A stretch of DNA of 21,084 nucleotides from JAWLDB01 sp041686915 (lineage in GTDB: Bacteria > Bacillota > UBA994 > UBA5500), in assembly GCA_041686915.1 (NCBI GenBank), contig JAWLDB010000027.1:1-21084 (forward strand). The letters run 5' to 3'. This document shows, in pieces, positions 1 through 6,599 of the stretch (position 1 is the first letter of the stretch; each line of letters opens with the position of its first letter). The notes beneath the pieces were generated by a model. That model was not told the DNA's origin. It did not search any database and saw only the letters and a program-made list of their open reading frames with translations. The translations under genes and the position numbers were made by a program.

Positions 1-215
1 GCCTCACGCACAACGGCGTAAGCTTCTACCATCAAGTCCTCAAGGGTTGCCCCAGCCTGCAAGCGTTGCTTGAACTCAACCGTCTTGCCGCGCAGTTGCT
101 CTTCGCTTAGTGCTTGCATGGCTGCTTCCAACTGGTTGACCTGCGCCACAATCTTCTCCAGACGCTTCACTTCTTTTGCGTTATAGTCAAATAGACCTTT
201 GAACAGATTCTTCAT
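1..215 (-). CDS. secA: SecA preprotein translocase ATPase, N-terminal fragment (runs off the window)
   Basis: The 71 visible residues begin MKNLFKGLFDYNAKEVKRLE and continue with a stretch containing LRGKTVEFKQRL and then EAYAVVRE. This is the typical N-terminus of SecA, the motor ATPase that drives Sec-dependent export through SecYEG. The fragment stops before the Walker A motif, so catalytic residues cannot be checked. The ATG at 213-215 is preceded by AAGGGTGA (223-230) at 7-nt spacing, which supports the start. In many Bacillota secA lies just downstream of hpf; here hpf is on the same strand but four genes away. The leader upstream is G-rich and strongly structured. SecA would also export the two large secreted proteins encoded further right. 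Confidence 0.9.
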   Translation of the reverse strand, partial: MKNLFKGLFDYNAKEVKRLEKIVAQVNQLEAAMQALSEEQLRGKTVEFKQRLQAGATLEDLMVEAYAVVRE

Positions 216-222
216 GTCCCGT

Positions 223-302
223 TCACCCTTTCGGGTCGACCGTTGGGCGACCCCTACATTTGCGGGCCGGCCAGCCGACCCCATTTACGGGTCTCATGAC
301 CC
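223..302 (-). promoter_or_regulatory. secA 5' leader with Shine-Dalgarno site and three consecutive hairpins
   Basis: Read on the minus strand, three stem-loops lie between the upstream terminator and the ribosome binding site. The first (289-302) pairs GGGTC with GACCC around a 4-nt loop. The second (264-281) pairs GGGTCGGC with GCCGGCCC using one G-U pair. The third (233-253) pairs GGGTCG with CGACCC. They share the GGGTC/GACCC arms, so alternative pairings are possible, and the third ends only a few bases before the AAGGGTGA site. Translational control of secA is plausible but is inference; I do not recognise a known riboswitch or leader peptide here. Confidence 0.4.
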
Positions 303-305
303 TAA

Positions 306-349
306 TCAAAAAGGCTTCCGATTATATCGATTGACATAATGAAAGCCTC
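306..349 (-). terminator. Rho-independent terminator after the HD-GYP gene
   Basis: On the minus strand AGGCTT (343-348) pairs with AAGCCT (312-317), and an inner ATTAT/ATAAT pair extends the stem. A TTTTT run follows immediately (308-312). It sits about 65 bases after the HD-GYP stop codon and before secA, so it should separate the two transcription units. The inner arm also contains TATAAT (321-326) that could act as a -10 box for secA, but no good -35 lies 16-18 bases upstream of it. Confidence 0.65.
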
Positions 350-414
350 CATTCTATTCATTTTACCATGCCCTGACTGCGAGCTACAAGCAAGCCCAGA
401 ACAAGAAGCAACTG

Positions 415-1692
415 CTAACTGACGCTGCTGATCCTGACTATTCCGGATCTCACTTGCAGTAAAGACGAGTTCTCCTTCAGCTCCAGCAGGAAGGCTTTGA
501 CGACCTCCGGGTCAAACTGGCAACCAGCGCACTTCTGCAACTCCTCAATGGCACCTTCAATCGATCTAGCCCGGCGGTAAACGCGTTCAGATGTCATCGC
601 GTCAAAGGCATCTGCAACGGCGATGATGCGAGCTCCGAGGGGTATTTCACTTCCCTTGATGCCAGCGGGATAACCGCTGCCATCAAACCGTTCATGATGG
701 AAACGGATGGAGTCTACTCCTTGCCTCAGAAACCCTATTTCACGGACGATGTTAGCACCCACGTCGGAATGGCGGTTTATCTCGCGCCATTCGTCCCTAT
801 CCAACATCTCCCGTTTGTTTAGCACCTGCTCACGCACGCCTATCTTACCCACATCATGCAACAACGACAGGAAGTAGATCAGATCCACCATGTGTTCGGG
901 CAGACCCATGCGACGAGCAATCGCAGTTGCGTAGACGGCCACGCGGTCAGAGTGGCCTCTGGTGTAATGGTCCTTGGCCTCAATCGCCTGAGTCAGCGTA
1001 TGCACCGTTTCTATGTAGGTCTGGCGCATCCGCTTGTACATCTGCAAAGAGTTGCGGGCAATCAGCAGCGGGATCATGAACAGGACGATGGAGGCAAAGC
1101 CCATCCCTTGATAAACCACTGCCAGGAGCACCCCTAGGGGACCTAAAGCCAGGAAGTTGGGCACTGCCCACAGGATGCTGCGCTGCCACACCTTGCCCCA
1201 GGTCATCCCGCTAGCCAAACTCGCGGCTAGAGTGGGCAAAGTTGAGTTAAGCATAAAATGTACCAGGAAGGCCGTCGCCAGAGGCAACAGGTTTTGAGAC
1301 AGGCTGAAAGTGCCAATTGAGCCTCCCATGCCAACATAGATCACACCAGCCAGGTAAGTACAGATAGCCAGCTGCGACATATTGAACAGGTTGCGGTACC
1401 AGGGCTTCTCCTTCAAGTCGCTGAAGCTAAGGGTACCGAGCGCCGCGATAAGCGCAGCTCCCTTTGGCCCAAAGGTAATAATGGTAGCATAGATCAGGCC
1501 AAAGCTGGCCGAAACCGTAGTGCCTGCGCCTAGCGGTGTTTCTACCGGCAGGGCTTCAGCAACCAAGGTAACAGCAATAAAAAACAGGATTTCACCCCAG
1601 CGATCACGGTTATTCAGGGACATGCCCAGCACGATCAAGCCTATGGTATTGATGAGGAAAATGTAGATGGCCAATAGTCTCCGACGCTTCAT
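415..1692 (-). CDS. Membrane-anchored HD-GYP domain protein (probable c-di-GMP phosphodiesterase)
   Basis: A 425-residue protein. Residues 1-210 hold a series of hydrophobic segments, a multi-pass membrane sensor region of no family I can name. Residues 225-420 form an HD-GYP domain. The signatures are intact: TRGHSDRV at 244-251, the HD pair within HDVGK at 279-283, HH at 332-333, FDGSGYP at 336-342 and the DAFDAMTS block from 361. Characterised HD-GYP proteins hydrolyse c-di-GMP (some also other cyclic dinucleotides) at a di- or tri-metal site; activity here is inferred from the motifs. The start is preceded by a G-rich site, AGAGGGTGGG, about 9 bases upstream. It is probably the last gene of its transcript, since a terminator follows. 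A second HD-GYP protein lies at the right edge of the window. Confidence 0.9.
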   Translation of the reverse strand: MKRRRLLAIYIFLINTIGLIVLGMSLNNRDRWGEILFFIAVTLVAEALPVETPLGAGTTVSASFGLIYATIITFGPKGAALIAALGTLSFSDLKEKPWYRNLFNMSQLAICTYLAGVIYVGMGGSIGTFSLSQNLLPLATAFLVHFMLNSTLPTLAASLASGMTWGKVWQRSILWAVPNFLALGPLGVLLAVVYQGMGFASIVLFMIPLLIARNSLQMYKRMRQTYIETVHTLTQAIEAKDHYTRGHSDRVAVYATAIARRMGLPEHMVDLIYFLSLLHDVGKIGVREQVLNKREMLDRDEWREINRHSDVGANIVREIGFLRQGVDSIRFHHERFDGSGYPAGIKGSEIPLGARIIAVADAFDAMTSERVYRRARSIEGAIEELQKCAGCQFDPEVVKAFLLELKENSSLLQVRSGIVRISSVS

Positions 1693-1991
1693 CTGGTTTA
1701 TCCCACCCTCTGCAGTCTGTCAACTAGGATGCCCTCGTCGGGGTGTCCATTGAGCGACAACGACAATTTAAAACTGGGGCCGCAAGGCAAATCTATCTTA
1801 CCACTTGAAGACGCAGTCACGACCGGCGATGAGACCGGACAGGAGAACGAGCATTCTAAGGAAGAAATGCAACATTGCTGGAGAACCTCCTTCATGAGCG
1901 AGCTCCACCAGCTCCGCTAGTAACGGTGGGCATTGTTCCGCTCCGCTCGTTTGAAAGAGACGCGGCCCCCAAAGTCTAAACCGACTTGTGT
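1693..1991 (-). other. Intergenic stretch of about 300 bases without a convincing gene
   Basis: This gap lies between the conserved unknown gene and the HD-GYP gene. It holds two overlapping small minus-strand frames. One is a 65-codon frame (1698-1895) that ends 5 bases before the HD-GYP start but has an unremarkable composition. The other is a 25-codon frame with a GGAGG site, listed separately. A short hairpin with arms GAGCT/AGCTC sits at about 1900-1915. I see no terminator with a T-run and no consensus promoter. It could be the leader of the HD-GYP gene or the remains of a decayed small gene. Confidence 0.4.
1798..1875 (-). CDS. Possible 25-residue single-pass membrane peptide
   Basis: The frame reads MLHFFLRMLVLLSGLIAG and then RDCVFKW before a TAA. 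It is a hydrophobic helix of membrane-spanning length with a short charged tail. A GGAGG sequence lies 10 bases upstream of the ATG (1873-1875), a better ribosome binding site than that of the overlapping 65-codon frame. It could be a genuine small membrane protein in front of the HD-GYP gene, the 5' remnant of a longer gene broken by a frameshift, or chance. No homologue is known to me. Length and context alone do not prove expression. Confidence 0.22.
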   Translation of the reverse strand: MLHFFLRMLVLLSGLIAGRDCVFKW

Positions 1992-2636
1992 TTATTCGGA
2001 CAAGAAGTTCAAAATCTTGCGGTTAACAGCATCTAAGGTAGCCCGTACTATAGCTTCCCGGTAATCGCTGCGCAGGTAGGACGAGCCAACCAGGTGTTCC
2101 TCGACGCCACTGTTGACAAACGTAATCCCTACCATGGCCGCGTCCCGACCGGAGAATGGGACTATGGCCGCATTCTCCAGACCAAAGATGTTGCTCTTGC
2201 TTAGGAAACGCTGAATGGCAGCCAAGGTGGCTTCTGCCACCAAGCGCAGTTCCATAGTCTCTGTACGAATTCCAGAGGCCTTTCCAGTCTCCGTGCGTCC
2301 ACCCAGAGCAAGGTCGACAGTGACATCCATGTTGCCCTCACGCAAATGATAGGAAATGGCCTGGATGATCATACGCTTCCAACCAGGGTCAGGTAGTTCA
2401 GTGTGCAGCTGTGCCACGCTGACTTTCTTATGGTCGATGGCAACGCCGAAATGAATCATGCACGCAGTTTCTACATCGCGCACGATCTGCTTGGGGTTTC
2501 GGCTGGAGTTTGCCAGGATATGCATTTCAGTCACTTCGCCGTTTTGGCCCAGCACTACCTTGGAAGACACGACCCCTTCCACCAGGCTGATGGCCTTCTC
2601 GTACTGCTCGGCTGCAATTCTGCGCTCATCAGGCAT
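1992..2636 (-). CDS. Conserved protein of unknown function with a PKQIVRDVET-type N-terminal module
   Basis: I cannot assign a function. From the chosen ATG the protein has 214 residues. The N-terminal part (about 12-78) reads VVSSKVVLGQNGEVTEMHIL followed by NPKQIVRDVETA and VSVAQL. I have the impression of having seen this module in hypothetical proteins of Bacillota and Actinobacteria. The C-terminal part (about 105-214) has LRLVAEATLAAIQRFL, a GRDAAMVG strand and ends with REAIVRATLDAVNRKI. There is no signal peptide or membrane segment, so it is probably cytoplasmic. The frame is open 29 codons further upstream. I prefer the ATG at 2634-2636 because AGGGGTGAG lies just upstream of it, whereas the upstream extension runs through a repeated-looking leader element. 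It is followed after 299 bases by the HD-GYP gene on the same strand. Confidence 0.75.
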   Translation of the reverse strand: MPDERRIAAEQYEKAISLVEGVVSSKVVLGQNGEVTEMHILANSSRNPKQIVRDVETACMIHFGVAIDHKKVSVAQLHTELPDPGWKRMIIQAISYHLREGNMDVTVDLALGGRTETGKASGIRTETMELRLVAEATLAAIQRFLSKSNIFGLENAAIVPFSGRDAAMVGITFVNSGVEEHLVGSSYLRSDYREAIVRATLDAVNRKILNFLSE

Positions 2637-2657
2637 TGTCTCACCCCTCAGCGACAC

Positions 2658-2716
2658 ATCGACATTCCCTGCTAAATTCCGCAGGCATAATGTAAAATCC
2701 TTCCCTCGATTGTCGA
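2658..2716 (-). promoter_or_regulatory. Leader element with AGGATTTT and GCAGGGAATGTCGA motifs
   Basis: On the minus strand this leader holds TCGACAATCGAGGGAAGGAT, a TTT run, and then GCGGAATTT and GCAGGGAATGTCGATG. Related GCAGGA(A/T)TTT...GTCG(A/G) patterns occur in the leaders of hpf and of the radical SAM gene in this window. The resemblance is seen by eye. The function is unknown; a shared promoter-proximal or RNA element is possible. Confidence 0.3.
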
Positions 2717-2762
2717 AAGACAAAAGAACTGAAAGAAAAACTTGCCCTCTCCAGGTTGGTAG

Positions 2763-2783
2763 GGGTCAGACGGTGGCTGACCC
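2763..2783 (-). terminator. Stem-loop after the nucleotidyltransferase-like gene, terminator-like
   Basis: GGGTCAG and CTGACCC form a perfect 7-bp stem with a 7-nt loop, 54 bases after the stop codon at 2837. A T-rich stretch (TTTTTCTTT) follows only about 20 bases beyond the stem on the minus strand. It is therefore not a canonical intrinsic terminator. It may still end or attenuate the radical SAM operon transcript. Confidence 0.35.
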
Positions 2784-2836
2784 AACCCGATCATTTATAT
2801 CGACCACGTTATAGGAGTTGGTCTCTCTACGCGTCT

Positions 2837-4150
2837 TTATGAGCCCGACCTTACATACAACGTCATTCCAGGCTCCAGAACTGTGTCGCCCCGCAGATGG
2901 TAGCGCAGTCTACCTTCCATGCGAGCGGCAAGCAGTTCACCCGCCAGCTTGTCGTTCGCCACCGCCTCACGCAGCCTACAACCTGCCAAAGGATGATCTG
3001 CCGTAATAGCAATGCTGCCATAAGATGCAGGTAGAGCCGATTCGCCTGCCTCATACCGCAAGGTATCAACCAACGACCACATACTGCCTGCAACCAAAGA
3101 GTGGCCTCCAAGAATAATCGGGATGGGTGCCTTGAAGACAGCTTCGGTTAACTCTTCGACCAGTTCATCGCCAATGCGCTCCAGTACTCCTAAGTCAGAG
3201 CTAAAGCGCTGTCCTTCTTCCAGGCTTCGGTGCAAATGGGCAAATAGCACCCGGGTATCGATGAAGGCTGCGTCGGCGATGCTGCTGATATAGTCTACAA
3301 AACCACGTGGCGATAGCTGCTCAAGCAGAAAGCCTAACATCGAATGCACTTCGCCCCGTTCTGCACGCCCTAAGGCCCGCATGCCGCGTTCTTCTGAGAT
3401 CACTCGCAACCGGCAACGGTAGTAGGTGCCTACGTGCGACATCGTCCAAGGGTTGACCCGGCCCGCCAATAGAATATTGCTTTGAGGCAAAGCGATTAGC
3501 TCCATGGCGCGGCGCACCCGAGAGTTATCCCAACGGAGGGCGTCCAAAGCTTGGCGGGTACGTGGGCCTACTTTAGGCGACAGAGACATAACCAACACAT
3601 CACTCGGGGTATCGATATCAAAGTGCACCCCCACTGAATGTGGCAGGAGCACCCGTTCAAGACCTGCCTGGTTACGCAGAGCAGTAGCCAGGGTGTTATC
3701 ATTTTCCGGCAGCTCAATGTGATTAATGGCATCTCCGGGGGTAAACGCCACGATGTCGGATGATTGTGGATTATTCGTGTAGACCACACTCTTACGGGTA
3801 CGTAGTTCCTGAGCGATTTGCCTGAACTCGTCTCCCGTCAAGAAGGGGCAGGAAGCGCCACCGACATAAATCACGCCATCCAGCTGATGCAGATTGACTA
3901 CATTCTGCAGGCAGCGTCCAAAGTGGAAAGGCTGCTCCTCTTCCACCACGGTGACCCCTAGGGCTGCGGCTGACTCAGCCAGGTCTGGATAGTTGGTTGA
4001 CAGGTAAACCCCATCTATCTCGGGTATATGTTTCACCTTCTCGACCACGTCGAGGGTCATGGCCTTGCGTACCGATACCATCTGCTGCTCAATCGGGTCG
4101 AGCGGATTGCCTCCCTCAAGGATAACGATTGCGATGCGTTCTGGCTGCAT
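2837..4150 (-). CDS. Nucleotidyltransferase-like (GT-A fold) protein with C-terminal TrkA-C-like domain
   Basis: A 437-residue cytoplasmic protein. Residues 5-195 resemble the IspD/CofC/CMP-KDO synthetase type of NTP transferase: an opening IAIVILEGG strand, IDGVYLSTNYPDLAESAAAL, YVGGASCPFLTGDEF at the metal-binding position, and HFDIDTPSDVLVMSL near the domain end. The glycine-rich LAAGxSxRxG loop of active enzymes is absent; the corresponding stretch is ILEGGNPLDPIEQQM. The middle part (about 200-345) is helical and unassigned. Residues 380-435 (PLAGCRLREA, GDTVLEPGMTLYV) resemble the TrkA-C regulatory domain, which in other proteins binds small ligands such as nucleotides. It starts 6 bases after the radical SAM stop codon, so the two are almost certainly co-transcribed and may act on one substrate. 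Enzymatic activity is uncertain. Confidence 0.65.
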   Translation of the reverse strand: MQPERIAIVILEGGNPLDPIEQQMVSVRKAMTLDVVEKVKHIPEIDGVYLSTNYPDLAESAAALGVTVVEEEQPFHFGRCLQNVVNLHQLDGVIYVGGASCPFLTGDEFRQIAQELRTRKSVVYTNNPQSSDIVAFTPGDAINHIELPENDNTLATALRNQAGLERVLLPHSVGVHFDIDTPSDVLVMSLSPKVGPRTRQALDALRWDNSRVRRAMELIALPQSNILLAGRVNPWTMSHVGTYYRCRLRVISEERGMRALGRAERGEVHSMLGFLLEQLSPRGFVDYISSIADAAFIDTRVLFAHLHRSLEEGQRFSSDLGVLERIGDELVEELTEAVFKAPIPIILGGHSLVAGSMWSLVDTLRYEAGESALPASYGSIAITADHPLAGCRLREAVANDKLAGELLAARMEGRLRYHLRGDTVLEPGMTLYVRSGS

Positions 4151-4156
4151 GTGTGC

Positions 4157-5482
4157 TTACTCCTTTCCCAATACCGCAAGCTTGCGGCGGTCCCGCAACC
4201 TGCGGAACATGCGGATGGCTCCATAGGCCAACCTTACTCGCCAATCCAGGAAGCGATATGAATAACCGTCTAGCACCGAACCCTGCAGGTTGCCTTCTTT
4301 AGCTAGCAGATTGACAAGCTCGGTGCCTGGATAGATTTCCAACGCATTAAACAGGTCGTTGATGCTCTCCATCAACTTGCTGGCAGTGCCAAAACTCTTC
4401 ATCAGATAGTCCACATTAGCGGTAAACTCCCGCCAGCTGGTATGCGGAGTGAACATGATAAACCCGATCGTGACTGGGACATCCAGCTCCTGCAGCAGCT
4501 CCAGGGCAGCCTGATTTTGCTCCACAGTAGTTAACTTATTGAAGTAGTCGAGCACGTCTTGCTGACCAGACTCTATCCCCAAGAAAACTCGTTTGAGTCC
4601 AGCCTGCTTCAGCAAATTAAAAGTCTCGCGGTCCACATCGTTGCTGCGACAAGAAATGTAAAAATCCACATTCCAACCCTTATCGATGATGACTCGGGCA
4701 ATCTCTTGCGCTCGTTCTCTACCGTTAGCGCCAGGACCCATGAAGTTATCGTCGCGGAATCCGATACGGTCTACGCCGTAGGTTTCAATCAGCAGCTCCA
4801 TTTCTTGCAGCACACGCTTTGGGCTATGGCCGCGCCAGGGCTTGGAACAGTTACTGCGATAGAACGAGCTGATACTGCAGAAGGTGCAGCGTCCATAGCA
4901 GCCACGGCTGGTGGCCAGAGAAATGAAGTGCCCACGGTTGAGCAGCTCTGGTACCATGTCCCAGGCTGGTAATGGCAGATCGTCAAGATCAGTTACAGGC
5001 TCACGAGGTGAGGATGTTTGGACCTGCCCCAAAGCATCGCGGAAGGCTACGCCTGGCACCTCGCGCCACTCGCCACCGTCAAGCAATGCCGCCAACAGCT
5101 CAACGACTGTGCGTTCGCCTTCTCCGAGCACTATTGAATCCAGCCCGGGCCAGGCAGAGAGCAAGTCAGCGTAGGCGAAGGTAGGTGTATGACCGCCAAT
5201 GGAGATATGGCCGACAAAACCGGCAGCACGCAGGCTTTGAATAAGGGCAGCTACTTCCGGCAACATGCGATGGGCCCAAAGAGTAATTCCCACCAGCGCG
5301 GGGCGAACTTGCATGACCTGCGCAACAACTGTTTTCAGGCTTAGGTTGCACAAAGAGGCATCAATGATTGCTGCCTGATAGCCAGCAGCACGGATAGCCC
5401 CTGTCAGGTACGCCGTTGCCAGGTTTAGTTCCTGCTCATCCTCCCGCAGAACATGCGGCGGATTGATCAGCACTGCCTGCAC
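4157..5482 (-). CDS. B12-binding-domain radical SAM protein
   Basis: A 441-residue protein. The N-terminal third (1-130) begins QAVLINPPHVL and contains IRAAGYQAAIID, VGITLWAHRM, SIGGHTPTF and VLGEGE. This is the Rossmann-like cobalamin-binding domain of class B/BchE-type radical SAM enzymes. The radical SAM core follows, with the cluster motif C195-YGR-C199-TF-C202, IGFRDDNF at 240-247 and LGIESGQQDVLDYF from 301. Such enzymes use an Fe4S4 cluster and S-adenosylmethionine, often with cobalamin, for methylation or ring and carbon rearrangement. The substrate cannot be read from the sequence. The start is GTG (5480-5482), which gives the expected family N-terminus; an ATG three bases upstream is in another frame. 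It forms a tight pair with the following nucleotidyltransferase-like gene. Confidence 0.88.
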   Translation of the reverse strand: MQAVLINPPHVLREDEQELNLATAYLTGAIRAAGYQAAIIDASLCNLSLKTVVAQVMQVRPALVGITLWAHRMLPEVAALIQSLRAAGFVGHISIGGHTPTFAYADLLSAWPGLDSIVLGEGERTVVELLAALLDGGEWREVPGVAFRDALGQVQTSSPREPVTDLDDLPLPAWDMVPELLNRGHFISLATSRGCYGRCTFCSISSFYRSNCSKPWRGHSPKRVLQEMELLIETYGVDRIGFRDDNFMGPGANGRERAQEIARVIIDKGWNVDFYISCRSNDVDRETFNLLKQAGLKRVFLGIESGQQDVLDYFNKLTTVEQNQAALELLQELDVPVTIGFIMFTPHTSWREFTANVDYLMKSFGTASKLMESINDLFNALEIYPGTELVNLLAKEGNLQGSVLDGYSYRFLDWRVRLAYGAIRMFRRLRDRRKLAVLGKE

Positions 5483-5499
5483 TCATAACACCTGCCCTT

Positions 5500-5545
5500 C
5501 ATCGACATCATTTCACATCCTTCGCCACACCGCGATATTTTCCTG
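5500..5545 (-). promoter_or_regulatory. Leader of the radical SAM gene with a GCAGGA...GTCGAT pattern
   Basis: Read on the minus strand the leader has TGCAGGAAAATATCGCGG, then GGCGAAGGATG and ATGATGTCGATGAAGG, ending a few bases before the GTG start. It resembles the elements in front of hpf and of the gene at 1992-2636. No consensus promoter is visible between the hpf terminator and this gene, so either this element includes the promoter or transcription reads through from hpf. Confidence 0.25.
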
Positions 5546-5576
5546 CATTTAAAGAGCCGGCATCGCTGCCGGCTCT
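5546..5576 (-). terminator. Terminator-like hairpin after hpf
   Basis: AGAGCCGGCA and TGCCGGCTCT form a perfect 10-bp stem with a GCGA tetraloop on the minus strand, 20 bases after the hpf stop codon. The tail is TTTAAAT rather than a long T-run, so termination may be incomplete and some read-through into the radical SAM operon is possible. Confidence 0.6.
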
Positions 5577-5596
5577 GGCCTAAGTCTTACTTAAAC

Positions 5597-6121
5597 TTAG
5601 AACTGCGGTTCAATCAATCCGAAATTGCCATCCTTGCGCTTGTAGACAACTGCAAAGCGTTCCGTCTGTGCGTTGGTGAAGACGAAGAAGTCGTGCTGCA
5701 ACAGATTCATCTGCATGATAGCTTCTTCAATTGACATCGGCTTGATTGGGAACTTCTTTGATCTCACAATCTGTGGCTCTTCATCCTCCGGCATTTGATA
5801 GCTTACTTCATGCCCATTTCGAAGCCCGTTGCGCAACTTGCGGTTGATGCGTGTTTTGTACCGCTCGACCTGCTTCTCCAGTTTGTCTACAACCAGGTCA
5901 AGGGAGGCATACATGTCAGGGGTTGCCTCTTCTCCCCGCAGGATTAGCCCATCTATGGTGGCAGTTACCTCGACCTTGTGACGATCCTTCTCCACAGTGA
6001 GGGTGACTGCTGCATCCACCGGTCGGTCCATGTACCTCTCCAAACGGCCGACCTTCTTCATGGCGTAGTCCCGCAGAGCGTCTGTAATCTCGATGTTCTT
6101 TCCCCTTACAGTAATTTGCAT
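5597..6121 (-). CDS. hpf: Long-form ribosome hibernation promoting factor
   Basis: A 174-residue protein, the normal length of the long form. The N-terminal S30AE/YfiA domain (1-100) begins MQITVRGKNIEITDALRDYA and has the usual beta-alpha-beta pattern with basic helices (YKTRINRKLRN). A linker of about 18 residues leads to the C-terminal dimerisation domain (119-174) with RSKKFPIKPMSIEEAIMQM, HDFFVFTNA and KDGNFGLIEPQF. In Bacillota this protein binds the 30S subunit and joins two 70S ribosomes into inactive 100S dimers in stationary phase or stress. AAAGGAG lies 9 bases before the ATG. The gene has its own terminator-like hairpin. In many relatives secA follows directly; here four genes intervene. 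Confidence 0.95.
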   Translation of the reverse strand: MQITVRGKNIEITDALRDYAMKKVGRLERYMDRPVDAAVTLTVEKDRHKVEVTATIDGLILRGEEATPDMYASLDLVVDKLEKQVERYKTRINRKLRNGLRNGHEVSYQMPEDEEPQIVRSKKFPIKPMSIEEAIMQMNLLQHDFFVFTNAQTERFAVVYKRKDGNFGLIEPQF

Positions 6122-6159
6122 GCTCCTCAGCTCCTTTCGCGGCTTTGATTATTATTATT

Positions 6160-6185
6160 CTCCGACCTGCCCCAAAAATCCTGCC
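6160..6185 (-). promoter_or_regulatory. hpf leader element with GCAGGATTTT...GGTCGGAGAAT
   Basis: On the minus strand the leader carries GGCAGGATTTTTGGGGCAGG followed by TCGGAGAAT and an AT-rich ATAATAATAATC tract before the ribosome binding site. It resembles the elements at 2658-2716 and 5500-5545. I did not find a convincing sigma-A, sigma-B or sigma-H promoter in front of hpf. Function unknown. Confidence 0.3.
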
Positions 6186-6248
6186 GAACGAGCTGTTTCT
6201 TACCTAAATATTCTGACTACTTGTACACAGAATTATGTATGCAGTATC

Positions 6249-6276
6249 AAAAACCCCGGACCCATCGGTCCGGGGC
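6249..6276 (-). terminator. Rho-independent terminator of the cold-shock gene
   Basis: On the minus strand CCCCGGACC pairs perfectly with GGTCCGGGG around a GATG loop, and TTTTT follows directly. It begins about 15 bases after the csp stop codon and clearly ends that monocistronic transcript. Confidence 0.88.
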
Positions 6277-6290
6277 TATTGGCTTCTATG

Positions 6291-6491
6291 TTACGATAGC
6301 TTGGTTACGTTGGCAGCCTGCGGGCCGCGTGGGCCATCCACTACTTCGAATTCAACCTGCTGGCCTTCATCCAGGGACTTGAAGCCGTCGCCCTGAATGG
6401 CAGAGAAGTGAACAAAGACATCCTTGTCGTTCTCGCCAGTAATGAAACCGTAGCCTTTTTTCTGGTTGAACCACTTAACAGTACCGATCAT
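6291..6491 (-). CDS. csp: Cold-shock domain protein (CspA family)
   Basis: A 66-residue protein, the usual length for bacterial Csp. It begins MIGTVKWFNQKKGYGFITGE with RNP1 KGYGFI at 12-17 and RNP2 VFVHF at 25-29, and ends GPRGPQAANVTKL. These small OB-fold proteins bind single-stranded RNA and DNA and act as RNA chaperones. The frame is open further upstream, but the ATG at 6489-6491 is chosen because AGGAGG lies 10 bases before it and the family starts here. The in-frame ATG three codons upstream is too close to that site. A sigma-A-type promoter, a leader of about 60 bases and a strong terminator make this a single-gene unit. Confidence 0.95.
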   Translation of the reverse strand: MIGTVKWFNQKKGYGFITGENDKDVFVHFSAIQGDGFKSLDEGQQVEFEVVDGPRGPQAANVTKLS

Positions 6492-6558
6492 GTGGGACAT
6501 TCCTCCTAGACTTAAATCAACGCCAAATCCGCTGTTACCGCGTTTCCAGCGCAGGTTT

Positions 6559-6587
6559 ACTATATCACCCGCGCATTCATAAGTCAA
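6559..6587 (-). promoter_or_regulatory. Sigma-A-type promoter of csp
   Basis: On the minus strand TTGACT (6582-6587) and TATAGT (6559-6564) are separated by exactly 17 bases. Both hexamers match the consensus at five of six positions. Transcription would start near 6552 and give a leader of about 60 bases before the csp ATG, including the AGGAGG site. Confidence 0.75.
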
Positions 6588-6599
6588 ATTAAGGTAGGC

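Noticed and set aside
331..360. Plus-strand TTGACA with a TATTCA 18 bases further on
   Set aside because: No plus-strand gene follows, and the bases belong to the minus-strand terminator stem.
1729..1920. 63-codon plus-strand frame in the gap before the HD-GYP gene
   Set aside because: It has no usable ribosome binding site, an unremarkable composition and lies against the direction of the surrounding genes.
2637..2723. Upstream extension of the conserved unknown gene by 29 codons
   Set aside because: The extension overlaps the repeated leader element and has no ribosome binding site, whereas AGGGGTGAG lies just before the ATG at 2634-2636.
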